Source: Leptospira chreensis (GTDB lineage: Bacteria > Spirochaetota > Leptospiria > Leptospirales > Leptospiraceae). From it: a stretch of 28,164 nucleotides of DNA. This document shows positions 15,196 through 22,786 of this stretch, in pieces. The position numbers and the translations under genes are program-made. The first letter of the stretch is position 1, and every line of letters starts with the position of its first letter. The stretch is taken from positions 1 through 28,164 of the forward strand of contig NZ_JAFFPS010000045.1 of assembly GCF_016919165.1 (NCBI RefSeq), read 5' to 3'. A model generated the notes under the pieces. The model did not search any database and was not told the origin of the DNA. It worked only from the letters and a program-made list of their open reading frames with translations.

Positions 15196-17009
15196 TTCTG
15201 CTTGGCTCCTGAAACAAAGGGAGTGAGACCGTTAAACACAAGTTCTAAGTCGCCAGTTTCCTTTCTTTCCTTAAAGTAAGTGGGAAATGGAATGACAATC
15301 TTACGACTTTCATGAACCAAAACAAGATTTCCTTTTTGTTTAGAAAGTTGTTCTTGTAATTTGTCTTTGGAACCGGGAGACGATGGATATAAATACGCAG
15401 GTTTCACACCCTTAAAATAAAAATGGGGATTTTGATTTTCAGAAACCAAAAGAATACTCACTCGTTCCAATTCCGAAAATTCTAATAACATATTTTCCAA
15501 AAAGAACTGTAAAATAATTTGGTAGGATTCAATTTCTTCCTCTTTGATTTCATCTCGTTCCCAAGATTCCATCCATCCAACAATTTTGAATATGGTTTCC
15601 TTTTGTTCATGTAAAACGGGTAATGCCATTTCCAAAATACTAGAAATTTTTAGTTTTTGAAAATCCCAAACACATCCATAAACAAGTTCCCACCATTTAC
15701 GTATTGACACCGCATCATCTGGGTTATTCGGGATGGATTTGTTCATGGCATGGGCCGCATGGTCACTAAAAACCATCATCCCAACCACTTGGCTAATGGC
15801 TTCGAACAATTTAACCAAACCCAAAATATTGTTTTTTCCTGAAGTTTTGGACTTACCCGATCCAACTAACTTAGAATAAGCGACTGCAATCGGCGTAGGA
15901 TAAAATTCCAAAACGGAAGTAGGATTTAAAATCTTTGCAGAATGGGAGTTCCTTCTTTCTTTTACAAACAAAGAAAAGTCCGGATTTCCATACAATGCAT
16001 AGTTTGCCCAAGTTAAATCATTGGCATGATAATTACGCCTAGCAAACTCTTTGGATAAAAATAAAGACTCACCTACTGATTTATCGGAAAATAAAAAAGT
16101 ATAAAACCTGACGGTAAAATCAATGGTCCTTTCGTTGTCTAAAATTTCCCAATTAGTTCCCACAAAGGTTTTGATACCCGCAGTCAGGAATGCTCCTGCG
16201 TATTGATTCATAATATTTGTATTTAATTTTTTGCCCGCAGACTTTGCCGACATACAGGAATTGGAAAACACCAAGTCGGTATCAATTCCCGTTGATTTGA
16301 TCTCACGTGCCTTTAATACCTTTCCATCGGACAACAACCAACCATTCTCCAAAGAATCATCTGAAAAATGGAGGTGTCCCGAATAATGTATGATATGTTT
16401 ATCTTTGATGAGAGAAAGTAACTTTAGTTTGGTGACTTGTTTTCCACCAATAAATTCTAACTCCAAAAGATGAGTGGGTACCTTTTGGCTGAGTACAGAA
16501 AATAATACTTCCCCTTCTTTTTGTGCATGGGGTAAGTCTTCTGTAGGATCGGCAATGATGAGCATTTTGATCTTTCGGTTTTCTTGGTGAGTGGGACGGT
16601 GTAATCCACCTCGGATGGTTTTTCCAATCCTAAATTTATCAGAAAGAAAACTGGTTCCATCATGTAAAAGTTCCCAAGGAATGAGAGCGAGAGCCGGATC
16701 AATATTAAAATGAATACTATGTTTGGATGTGTTTTTTAATTTTTCAATGATGGAGAGCGGAAAAAACTGTTGGTAAAAAGTTTCACCTAACACTTTCAAG
16801 TCTTGCAAAATATCAGCATTGAGAATTTGGTTGGGATTGGAAAGTACGGACTGAGAAACATGGACTAGTCTCTCCACTTCTCCTAAATATTCGAATATTA
16901 GATCATCGTCTAACGTAGATTGGATATGGGATTCTTCAACAGGGAGATTATCTTCCAAAACATTGAAGATATTGACGTTACCAACTCTGTCGATGATTAG
17001 GGAGAGCAT
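15192..17009 (-). CDS. CHAT-domain (caspase-like) protein with unknown C-terminal domain
   Basis: A 605-aa protein. Residues 1-90 are an N-terminal region without a recognised domain; about 95-350 form a CHAT domain: I-P-W-E-L-L-H-D (110-117), I-I-H-Y-S-G-H-L-H-F with catalytic His212, L-V-F-S-N-S-C-M-S-A with catalytic Cys252, A-F-L-T-A-G-I-K-T-F-V-G-T-N-W, and the closing N-Y-A-L-Y-G-N-P. The dyad is intact, so cysteine protease activity is plausible. Residues 355-605 show no family I recognise. No TPR repeats are seen, unlike many CHAT proteins, and no signal peptide. ATG at 17009; the upstream gene ends 12 bases before it, in the same frame, with a single TAG between. It lies in an operon with a sigma factor, suggesting the protease (or protease-like) domain controls it. 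Confidence 0.85.
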   Translation of the reverse strand: MLSLIIDRVGNVNIFNVLEDNLPVEESHIQSTLDDDLIFEYLGEVERLVHVSQSVLSNPNQILNADILQDLKVLGETFYQQFFPLSIIEKLKNTSKHSIHFNIDPALALIPWELLHDGTSFLSDKFRIGKTIRGGLHRPTHQENRKIKMLIIADPTEDLPHAQKEGEVLFSVLSQKVPTHLLELEFIGGKQVTKLKLLSLIKDKHIIHYSGHLHFSDDSLENGWLLSDGKVLKAREIKSTGIDTDLVFSNSCMSAKSAGKKLNTNIMNQYAGAFLTAGIKTFVGTNWEILDNERTIDFTVRFYTFLFSDKSVGESLFLSKEFARRNYHANDLTWANYALYGNPDFSLFVKERRNSHSAKILNPTSVLEFYPTPIAVAYSKLVGSGKSKTSGKNNILGLVKLFEAISQVVGMMVFSDHAAHAMNKSIPNNPDDAVSIRKWWELVYGCVWDFQKLKISSILEMALPVLHEQKETIFKIVGWMESWERDEIKEEEIESYQIILQFFLENMLLEFSELERVSILLVSENQNPHFYFKGVKPAYLYPSSPGSKDKLQEQLSKQKGNLVLVHESRKIVIPFPTYFKERKETGDLELVFNGLTPFVSGAKQN

Positions 17010-17021
17010 GCTCCCATGAAC

Positions 17022-17732
17022 CTATCCGACGAGGATAGACAAGTCAAACGATTTTGATTGGCCAGGGCCTACAAACTCAATGGTGTAACTACCTGGGACT
17101 AACCCGGAAAAGCTAGCACTGCCTTCCAAATTGATTTTGCTAGACAGAATGAACCTTCCCTCTCGACGCAAGTTGACTTGTTGGAATGCAGGGACTCCCT
17201 CTGCTTTGACAGAAAGATAAACCTCTTCTTGGTTTTCCTTTACAATTTGGTAGTAAAACTTTTGGTTTTCGCTGGTGGTTTCTTCAAAGATAACAGAGTT
17301 TGCATCTCCCGAACGCACTTCCGCAGACGCCGAACGCATGGAAGGGGCAAACTCAAAACTCTCTCGAATTTGTAATGATTCCACAAGGCTATCAATGACT
17401 CGGATTCCCGACTGAGTTAGGCGAACAATGAGGTTGTCCTTTTTTTCGGGAAGGACTAGGTTTTTACGAGTATATTCTTTTAAAAATTCGGGAAGGGGGA
17501 GAGGGGCCTTTGTAAGTGTAATGTCTGCCTTGGCCAAATCCCAGGACTCAGCAAAGGGATGGTTTGCCACCGTTTCCTGGCGTAGGCTTGCAAAGAAGGC
17601 TTCTTCACAAAACCAAAATGCATCTTGTAAATCAGGATGGTTTTGCAACTCATCCTCACTAGGAAATTCACCCCGGACAAAAAGTCCCCTGGCTAGTTCC
17701 AGCACTTCTACGTTAAAACCCTGATTTTCCAT
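17022..17732 (-). CDS. Hypothetical soluble protein between sigma factor and CHAT gene
   Basis: A 236-aa protein I do not recognise. The N-terminal half (1-125) is acidic and helical, including P-D-L-Q-D-A-F-W-F-C-E-E-A-F (33-46); 125-150 is a Ser/Ala/Glu-rich probable linker; 155-236 reads as a beta sandwich ending in S-A-S-F-S-G-L-V-P-G-S-Y-T-I-E-F, similar in style to carboxypeptidase-regulatory or transthyretin-like domains. There is one Cys (Cys42) and no zinc-finger anti-sigma motif, membrane segment or signal peptide. The ATG at 17732 is chosen over the GTG at 17744, which lies inside its ribosome site. Its position between a sigma factor and a CHAT protein makes it a candidate sigma inhibitor and CHAT substrate, purely by context. 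Confidence 0.65.
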   Translation of the reverse strand: MENQGFNVEVLELARGLFVRGEFPSEDELQNHPDLQDAFWFCEEAFFASLRQETVANHPFAESWDLAKADITLTKAPLPLPEFLKEYTRKNLVLPEKKDNLIVRLTQSGIRVIDSLVESLQIRESFEFAPSMRSASAEVRSGDANSVIFEETTSENQKFYYQIVKENQEEVYLSVKAEGVPAFQQVNLRREGRFILSSKINLEGSASFSGLVPGSYTIEFVGPGQSKSFDLSILVG

Positions 17733-17740
17733 GTCAAATT

Positions 17741-17747
17741 CCACCCT
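17741..17747 (-). promoter_or_regulatory. Ribosome binding site deciding the start of the sigma-linked hypothetical gene
   Basis: On the minus strand AGGGTGG ends 8 bases before the ATG at 17732. The alternative GTG start at 17744 is part of this same motif, so it is unlikely to be used. Confidence 0.55.
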
Positions 17748-17767
17748 GTAAAGTAAGACGAAGGAAT

Positions 17768-18685
17768 TTATTCCTCTCCAGCCATTGAATGCATTTTTTT
17801 TTGCATTTTTTCCAAAACCCGGAGCAAGGTGACGCTGACCCCACCTTCGGAAATCCCTAAGATTCTGGCAATTTCCCGGTAAGGAGTGCGGACAAGGAAA
17901 TGCCCTTTTTGTTTTTTCTCGATGAGTTTCTTTCTTTGTTCGTACTTCTTGGCGAGAGCATGATCCAAACGTTCTTTATAATATAGTGCTTCTACTGAAT
18001 CGCCTTGGGCTTTGGATTTTTTTTGTTCCTTCAAATCCAGAATATTCAAATACAAGGAAGTGATTTTATCTTCCATCTTTAGGTTTTCTTCTTCGCGGCC
18101 CGAAAGTTCCTCCCGGAGTCTCAAAACTTCGATTCGAATTTCCTCTTCCGAACGATTCGTTTTTTCCGCTACAAAACGAATTTCCTCAGGATCTAAATGA
18201 AGGTAATAAACAAAGGACAATTTAAACACAACGCGGTTCTCAATTTTGATTGTGGATAAAACCGAATGAAACTGGTCAGAAACATCCACAGCCAAAGCAA
18301 GAGCTACCGAACGTTTGTCCGGTTCGTCTTCGATGGTGCTGTATTCTTTCCCATCTTTATTGACTTTGGAAATGGTTTGGGTTTTGACCTCTCTTTTGGT
18401 GCGTTGCCAATCGATGAGTAAATTTCTGAGAACGGAGAAAAACCAAGTTTTGAAACTGGATTTTCCGACAAAACTTTTGAAACGTTTCCCCGTTTTTAAC
18501 CTTTCAAATGCATAGATATAATAATCAGAGGCATCATCTTCACTTAAGTGAAAGACACGGATGGGAAAATTGTAAATATCTTGTGAATAAATGTCAAAAA
18601 ATGTCTGGAGGGATTTTTCATCACCCGCACCACATGCCTTGACAATTTCCAAAATTTCTTCGTTGGTATGAGAAGCCAGTTTCAT
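17768..18685 (-). CDS. ECF-like RNA polymerase sigma factor with coiled-coil insertion
   Basis: A 305-aa sigma-70 family protein, well above the usual ~190 aa for ECF factors. Region 2 spans about 25-100: D-D-A-S-D-Y-Y-I-Y-A-F-E-R-L for core binding and S-S-F-K-T-W-F-F-S-V-L-R-N-L-L-I-D (76-92) for -10 recognition. The start of region 4 lies near 148-172, then a highly charged Glu/Lys-rich helical stretch to about 262, and the DNA-binding helix-turn-helix Y-R-E-I-A-R-I-L-G-I-S-E-G-G-V (269-283). The extra ~95 residues thus interrupt region 4. ATG at 18685 has AGGAAAG upstream. It is the first gene of the operon with the hypothetical, CHAT and Cys-rich genes, and diverges from the M23 peptidase across 45 bp. 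No classical anti-sigma factor is adjacent. Confidence 0.88.
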   Translation of the reverse strand: MKLASHTNEEILEIVKACGAGDEKSLQTFFDIYSQDIYNFPIRVFHLSEDDASDYYIYAFERLKTGKRFKSFVGKSSFKTWFFSVLRNLLIDWQRTKREVKTQTISKVNKDGKEYSTIEDEPDKRSVALALAVDVSDQFHSVLSTIKIENRVVFKLSFVYYLHLDPEEIRFVAEKTNRSEEEIRIEVLRLREELSGREEENLKMEDKITSLYLNILDLKEQKKSKAQGDSVEALYYKERLDHALAKKYEQRKKLIEKKQKGHFLVRTPYREIARILGISEGGVSVTLLRVLEKMQKKMHSMAGEE

Positions 18686-18693
18686 TATCTACT

Positions 18694-18707
18694 TTCCTAA
18701 AAAGGAA
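18694..18707. promoter_or_regulatory. Small inverted repeat between divergent sigma and M23 genes
   Basis: TTCCT-AAAA-AGGAA is a perfect 5-bp dyad in the 45-bp gap. On the minus strand its left arm provides the ribosome site of the sigma gene. It could be an operator, but it is short and low in complexity. Confidence 0.25.
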
Positions 18708-18730
18708 CCCGCCAGGAGACTTCTCTAAAC

Positions 18731-19645
18731 ATGAGAAGTATTGTTGTAGTATTGAGTCTCTTGGCAAGTTTTATTTTAGCAGAGGAACCGGTCTCCGATG
18801 CAAAACCAGAGTTTGTTTGGCCCATTCAGGGTTTAGAATTACCGGGCCTCATCACGAGTACCTTCGGTGAGTCAAGAAAGGACCATTTTCACAACGGACT
18901 CGACATTTCTTCTGTCATGCAACCTGTCAAAAGTATGAGTCAGGGATTCGTTCTATACTCCCGTTATGCGGAAGACGACCCGTTTGAAGAAGAACGTGGT
19001 TCGGGAAATATTGTCTGGATAGCACATAAAAACGGTTATGTGAGCGGTTATTACCACTTAGGTGGATCTAGAAATGAAACCGTTAAATTAGGCAAACAAG
19101 TCTCTGCCGGTGATACCATTGGAATCGCAGGGAACACAGGCCACTCCACCGGTGGCCACTTACATTTTGTTTTAGGAAAGGATTATGGAAAAACCCTCCT
19201 AGACCCGCTAGCCTATCTTCCCCCTGTGGAAGATACCATGCCTCCTCAGATTGCAAACCTCTTCATCCATGTAGGTGAAAATTTTACAAATTTAAATGAT
19301 GGGGACAATATCAATGTTTCCAAAGCTTTTCCTCTCACTGTTAGTATCATCGATGGTGGTATCAAAAATAGCCAAAGACGGGGTGTGAAGGAAGTGAAGT
19401 TTCTTTTTAATGGAGAGGCTTACAAACAAGCCAACTTTGGATCCTTACGATTCGAAGAGGGAAAATGGAAAACGAAAGAAGGACATAGTTTTGATGATTT
19501 GTTTTTTAAAGACCGGTATTTGGTCGGAGTTCTCAACCTAAAAGCTGGGGAAAATATAATCAAAGTCCAAACGAAGGATTTTAGCGGAAAAGAATCAGAA
19601 AGAAGTTTCAGCATCAACATTACAAGGATTAGTGGAGGAAATTAA
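18731..19645 (+). CDS. M23 family metallopeptidase (LytM-like)
   Basis: A 304-aa protein with an N-terminal signal peptide (hydrophobic residues 3-17, likely cleavage after L-A near 18). The M23 zinc endopeptidase domain covers about 40-165: H-F-H-N-G-L-D gives His54 and Asp58, Y-Y-H-L-G-G gives His109, and G-G-H-L-H-F gives His143/His145. All metal and catalytic residues are present, so active cleavage of peptidoglycan cross-links in the periplasm is expected rather than a degenerate EnvC/NlpD-type activator. Residues 170-304 form a beta-rich C-terminal domain of unknown role. ATG at 18731 with AGGAGA 11 bases upstream. It diverges from the sigma-CHAT operon and ends near a hairpin shared with the convergent acyl-CoA synthetase gene. 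Confidence 0.9.
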   Translation: MRSIVVVLSLLASFILAEEPVSDAKPEFVWPIQGLELPGLITSTFGESRKDHFHNGLDISSVMQPVKSMSQGFVLYSRYAEDDPFEEERGSGNIVWIAHKNGYVSGYYHLGGSRNETVKLGKQVSAGDTIGIAGNTGHSTGGHLHFVLGKDYGKTLLDPLAYLPPVEDTMPPQIANLFIHVGENFTNLNDGDNINVSKAFPLTVSIIDGGIKNSQRRGVKEVKFLFNGEAYKQANFGSLRFEEGKWKTKEGHSFDDLFFKDRYLVGVLNLKAGENIIKVQTKDFSGKESERSFSINITRISGGN

Positions 19646-19654
19646 TCCCTCCAC
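19632..19654. terminator. GC-rich hairpin at the end of the M23 gene
   Basis: GTGGAGG (19632-19638) and CCTCCAC (19648-19654) form a perfect 7-bp stem over a 9-base loop that contains the TAA stop. No T-run follows on either strand, so it may be an RNA-stabilising hairpin or a weak bidirectional terminator. Confidence 0.35.
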
Positions 19655-19694
19655 CAACCAACTTATGATCACAACAAACGACAAATCCTTTCGA

Positions 19695-21593
19695 TTAGTT
19701 ATTGGAATACAAACTAGAAATTTCTGATTTGTATTTGTCCGTGATGACATGTCTCTTTAAAGATAATTTGGCTGTTAGTTCGTCCCCTACTTCAAATGGT
19801 TTTGGTAAAACCACAACACCAACCACTCTTTCAAAAGATTTAAACCCAGTTTGTGCATTCACTTTAGTTTTGATTTCTGTTTCGATTTTTTGAATCACTT
19901 CTTTTTGGTTCCAGAATTCTCCGGTAACTGGTTCTTCAAATCGAGACAGGTTCGGATAAACAAGAACACTCAAATACTTTTGGTCTTGTCCCACAACCAT
20001 ACATTGGTCAATCCATTCCGATTCTAAAATTTTGGATTCGATAGGAACAGGTTCCACATTTTCGCCACCTAACAAGACAATGGTTTCTTTAGATCGCCCT
20101 ACAATTCGTAAGTGATGGTTCGCCGTAAAAATTCCGAGGTCTCCCGTATTCAACCAACCATCCACCAAAACCTTATTAGTGGCATCTGGATTTTTATAAT
20201 ACCCAGCCATCACTTGTTTTCCCTTCACATGAATCTCACCTTTTCGTCCAAATACAAATTTACCAACTTCTGTATCCAAAAACACTTCCCCCGTATGAAG
20301 GTCGACAAGACGTAAATTAGTTTTGGGGAAAATACGGCCGACAGAACCAGGAATGATTTCATCAAAGGTTCGCATAGCAAGCACAGGTGCCGTTTCTGTC
20401 ATCCCATAACCTTCTAATACAGGAATTCCGATGGTATTAAAAAATTCATCTACGTGATAAGGTAATGCCCCTCCACCGGAACAAGAACCTCGCAGTTCTC
20501 CACCGGTTGCTTTTCGGATCTTGGATAGAACCAAAAAATCAAAAAACAAATGAGGTAGGCTCACCAAAAGAAACCTGTAGAGGTGGTATAAAAAACGAAT
20601 GGATTGTTTCCAAAACACAACAGGATGGATGTCTAAAACATTCCCTGTAATGACTTGCCTGGAGATAAAAAATCTTTTGGCAAAAAACATTGCGATTTGA
20701 AACATTTTTTGTTTTACTGTAGAAGATTTGGCAAGGGTTCCCAAAATTCCTGAATAGATACTTTCCCAAAGTCTCGGTGCCGAAGCCATAAAGTTTGGTT
20801 TTATAAATTTCAAATCCTCTTTTAATGTACGAACACTGCTATAGTAAGTACTTGCACCGTAATACAAACTAAAGATTTCAAAAATTCGCTCAAAGATATG
20901 CCAGATGGGTAGAATCGAAAGTGTTTTATCTCCTTTCTGCAAACGAAGAGGTAAGTTTTGCAATTGGAAAAGAATATTGCCTTGTGTCAACATCACACCT
21001 TTGGGAGTTCCTGTGGTTCCGGAAGTGTAAATCATAGTAAAAAGATCTGATTCTTTAATGGTGTTATTTAAGAAAGTAGAATCACTTGTGTCGGCTTTAC
21101 GAAGTTCTTTTCCTTTTCCAACTAACTCCTGCAAAGTAGAGATTTTAATTTTACGCGAACTCAATTCTTTATTTCCTTCTTTCGGAGGATAAATGATCAC
21201 AATTTCTTTTAAAAATTCTAACTCTGGTTCCAAACGAATGACTTTTTTGAATACGGCTTCGTTTTCCACAAATAGGATTTTAGATTCCGAATGATTTAGA
21301 ATATAAAGAATATCATGATCTGTTACGTCTGAAGCCCGGGGAACATCCACTGCACCTAACAATGTAACCGCGATACTGGTTTGAATCCACTCATAGGCAT
21401 TGTCAGCAAAGATGGCTACTTTTTCTCTTTCAGACAAACTGGCCCGCAGTCCAAAAGCCAAATCCTTAGCATCGGATAGCAGGTTGTTGTAAGTTTTGAA
21501 CTGGTATTCACCGGCACTGACTCTGGTAGCAAAAGCATTTTTCTGTCCAAACTTTGCCGGAAGATCTAAATAAAAATCAATCATGGTTCGCAT
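19695..21593 (-). CDS. AMP-dependent long-chain acyl-CoA synthetase
   Basis: A 632-aa adenylate-forming ligase that activates a fatty acid with ATP and joins it to CoA. In order: the P-loop-like T-M-I-Y-T-S-G-T-T-G-T-P-K-G-V (about residues 187-201), E-G-Y-G-M-T-E-T-A-P-V, the ribose-binding L-N-T-G-D-L-G, and the hinge G-R-S-K-E-T-I-V-L-L-G-G-E-N-V-E-P. A hydrophobic, aromatic insertion between about 300 and 360 is typical of the long-chain FAA1/FadD-type group and suggests membrane association. The C-terminal domain is complete, ending with a K-L-S-L-K-R-H-V-I motif. ATG at 21593 has GAGGAA closely upstream. Chain length preference is not deducible. The downstream gap holds the shared hairpin with the M23 gene. 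Confidence 0.9.
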   Translation of the reverse strand: MRTMIDFYLDLPAKFGQKNAFATRVSAGEYQFKTYNNLLSDAKDLAFGLRASLSEREKVAIFADNAYEWIQTSIAVTLLGAVDVPRASDVTDHDILYILNHSESKILFVENEAVFKKVIRLEPELEFLKEIVIIYPPKEGNKELSSRKIKISTLQELVGKGKELRKADTSDSTFLNNTIKESDLFTMIYTSGTTGTPKGVMLTQGNILFQLQNLPLRLQKGDKTLSILPIWHIFERIFEIFSLYYGASTYYSSVRTLKEDLKFIKPNFMASAPRLWESIYSGILGTLAKSSTVKQKMFQIAMFFAKRFFISRQVITGNVLDIHPVVFWKQSIRFLYHLYRFLLVSLPHLFFDFLVLSKIRKATGGELRGSCSGGGALPYHVDEFFNTIGIPVLEGYGMTETAPVLAMRTFDEIIPGSVGRIFPKTNLRLVDLHTGEVFLDTEVGKFVFGRKGEIHVKGKQVMAGYYKNPDATNKVLVDGWLNTGDLGIFTANHHLRIVGRSKETIVLLGGENVEPVPIESKILESEWIDQCMVVGQDQKYLSVLVYPNLSRFEEPVTGEFWNQKEVIQKIETEIKTKVNAQTGFKSFERVVGVVVLPKPFEVGDELTAKLSLKRHVITDKYKSEISSLYSNN

Positions 21594-21680
21594 TGCATTT
21601 CCTCATTACGAACCCATTCTAACGAAGAATTATCCCTTTGTCGTCTTGGGGAATTCTTTGAGACTTAGGGTAGATCAGAT

Positions 21681-22781
21681 TTAGTTAGATTTTGATTGTT
21701 TACGAAATTCGGAAGGTGTGGTTCCCACCGTTTCTAAAAAAACTCGATTGAAGGTTGATTTCGAATTGAATCCAACAGCATCGGCTATGGAAAGGATAGA
21801 CCTTTCTTCTGCTTCTAATAACAAACGTTTTGCCTCATCGATCCTATATTGATTGATGTATTGGTAAAATCCAAATCCATAACGTTTGTGAAAGTATTCC
21901 GATAGTTGGCCTGGTTTGACTTCTGCCATATCTGCTAATTTAGAAAGGCTAAGATCTTCATCACAGAACACCTTTTCACGCATCAGTTCGTATAACCTTT
22001 GATCGATGGTTTCTAGTTGAACTGATACTAGTTTGGATTTTTCATATTTATTTCTTTGGATGCTATCTCGAACATCGGCCACAAAAGGAGTCCAAAGTTC
22101 GCGAGTGAAATAGTAAAAATACATAAGAACCGGCAAAAGGTAAGCACTGAGTTTACGAAAAATAGGAATTTGGAAGGTGAATCCAATACTTCCAAGTAAC
22201 AAATCGATCCAAATGAGTAGAATAAATATAAGGGAATAAATTGCCTTTTTGGAAAAAAAAACTGACATTCGAACATTGGGAATCCATTCCTTCAAAAGGA
22301 ATAAACCCACTGAAACTAAAATAGAAACTTTAATTCCAAAGTTTAGTCCTACAACGACAGCACCGTACTGCGATTTTCCCATCAGTTCTAAAATGGTTAA
22401 TCTTTCTAAATCGGATCCCGAGTAGAAGGGAACCAAAAAGAATATGGATACAAAACATGGGAAAAGATGATACAGTTTGATTTGGATGGGTTTTTCTAAA
22501 AATAAATATTCTAAATACAAATAGAGTAATGTAGAAGATAGAAAAACAAAAGGGATATGGATTAAAGCTATGGAAGGAAGGTAAGTATAAAAACCAGTGA
22601 ACATAAAAGCACCGGTGAGTAACCAAAGCCCTGTGGAAAAAAGTATAAAAGACCAAACAAATCCAGGAAGGTTACGGTTGCGAATTAAATTGGATAGAGA
22701 CCAAATCAAACAGAAAAAAGCTCCCGAACCCATCCAAAGAAACTCTAATAATAAAGTTAAGGAAAGAGATGAGGTCTCCAC
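21681..22781 (-). CDS. AraC-family regulator with multi-pass membrane N-terminus
   Basis: A 366-aa protein with about seven hydrophobic helices in residues 8-230, then an AraC/XylS DNA-binding domain (about 265-362). The second helix-turn-helix is well conserved: S-I-A-D-A-V-G-F-N-S-K-S-T-F-N-R-V-F followed by G-T-T-P-S-E-F-R-K-Q. Such membrane-bound AraC proteins presumably sense a membrane or lipid signal and bind DNA while anchored in the inner membrane; target genes are unknown. The GTG start at 22781 comes 5 bp after the dnaE stop on the same strand, so it is likely transcribed with dnaE. The acyl-CoA synthetase lies 87 bp downstream, also on the same strand, a possible target. Confidence 0.85.
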   Translation of the reverse strand: METSSLSLTLLLEFLWMGSGAFFCLIWSLSNLIRNRNLPGFVWSFILFSTGLWLLTGAFMFTGFYTYLPSIALIHIPFVFLSSTLLYLYLEYLFLEKPIQIKLYHLFPCFVSIFFLVPFYSGSDLERLTILELMGKSQYGAVVVGLNFGIKVSILVSVGLFLLKEWIPNVRMSVFFSKKAIYSLIFILLIWIDLLLGSIGFTFQIPIFRKLSAYLLPVLMYFYYFTRELWTPFVADVRDSIQRNKYEKSKLVSVQLETIDQRLYELMREKVFCDEDLSLSKLADMAEVKPGQLSEYFHKRYGFGFYQYINQYRIDEAKRLLLEAEERSILSIADAVGFNSKSTFNRVFLETVGTTPSEFRKQSKSN

Positions 22782-22786
22782 AAATT

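Noticed and set aside
14485..18685. A type III-E CRISPR locus suggested by CHAT plus sigma factor
   Set aside because: There is no Cas7-like effector, Cas1/Cas2 or repeat-spacer array in the window; only the regulatory logic is similar.
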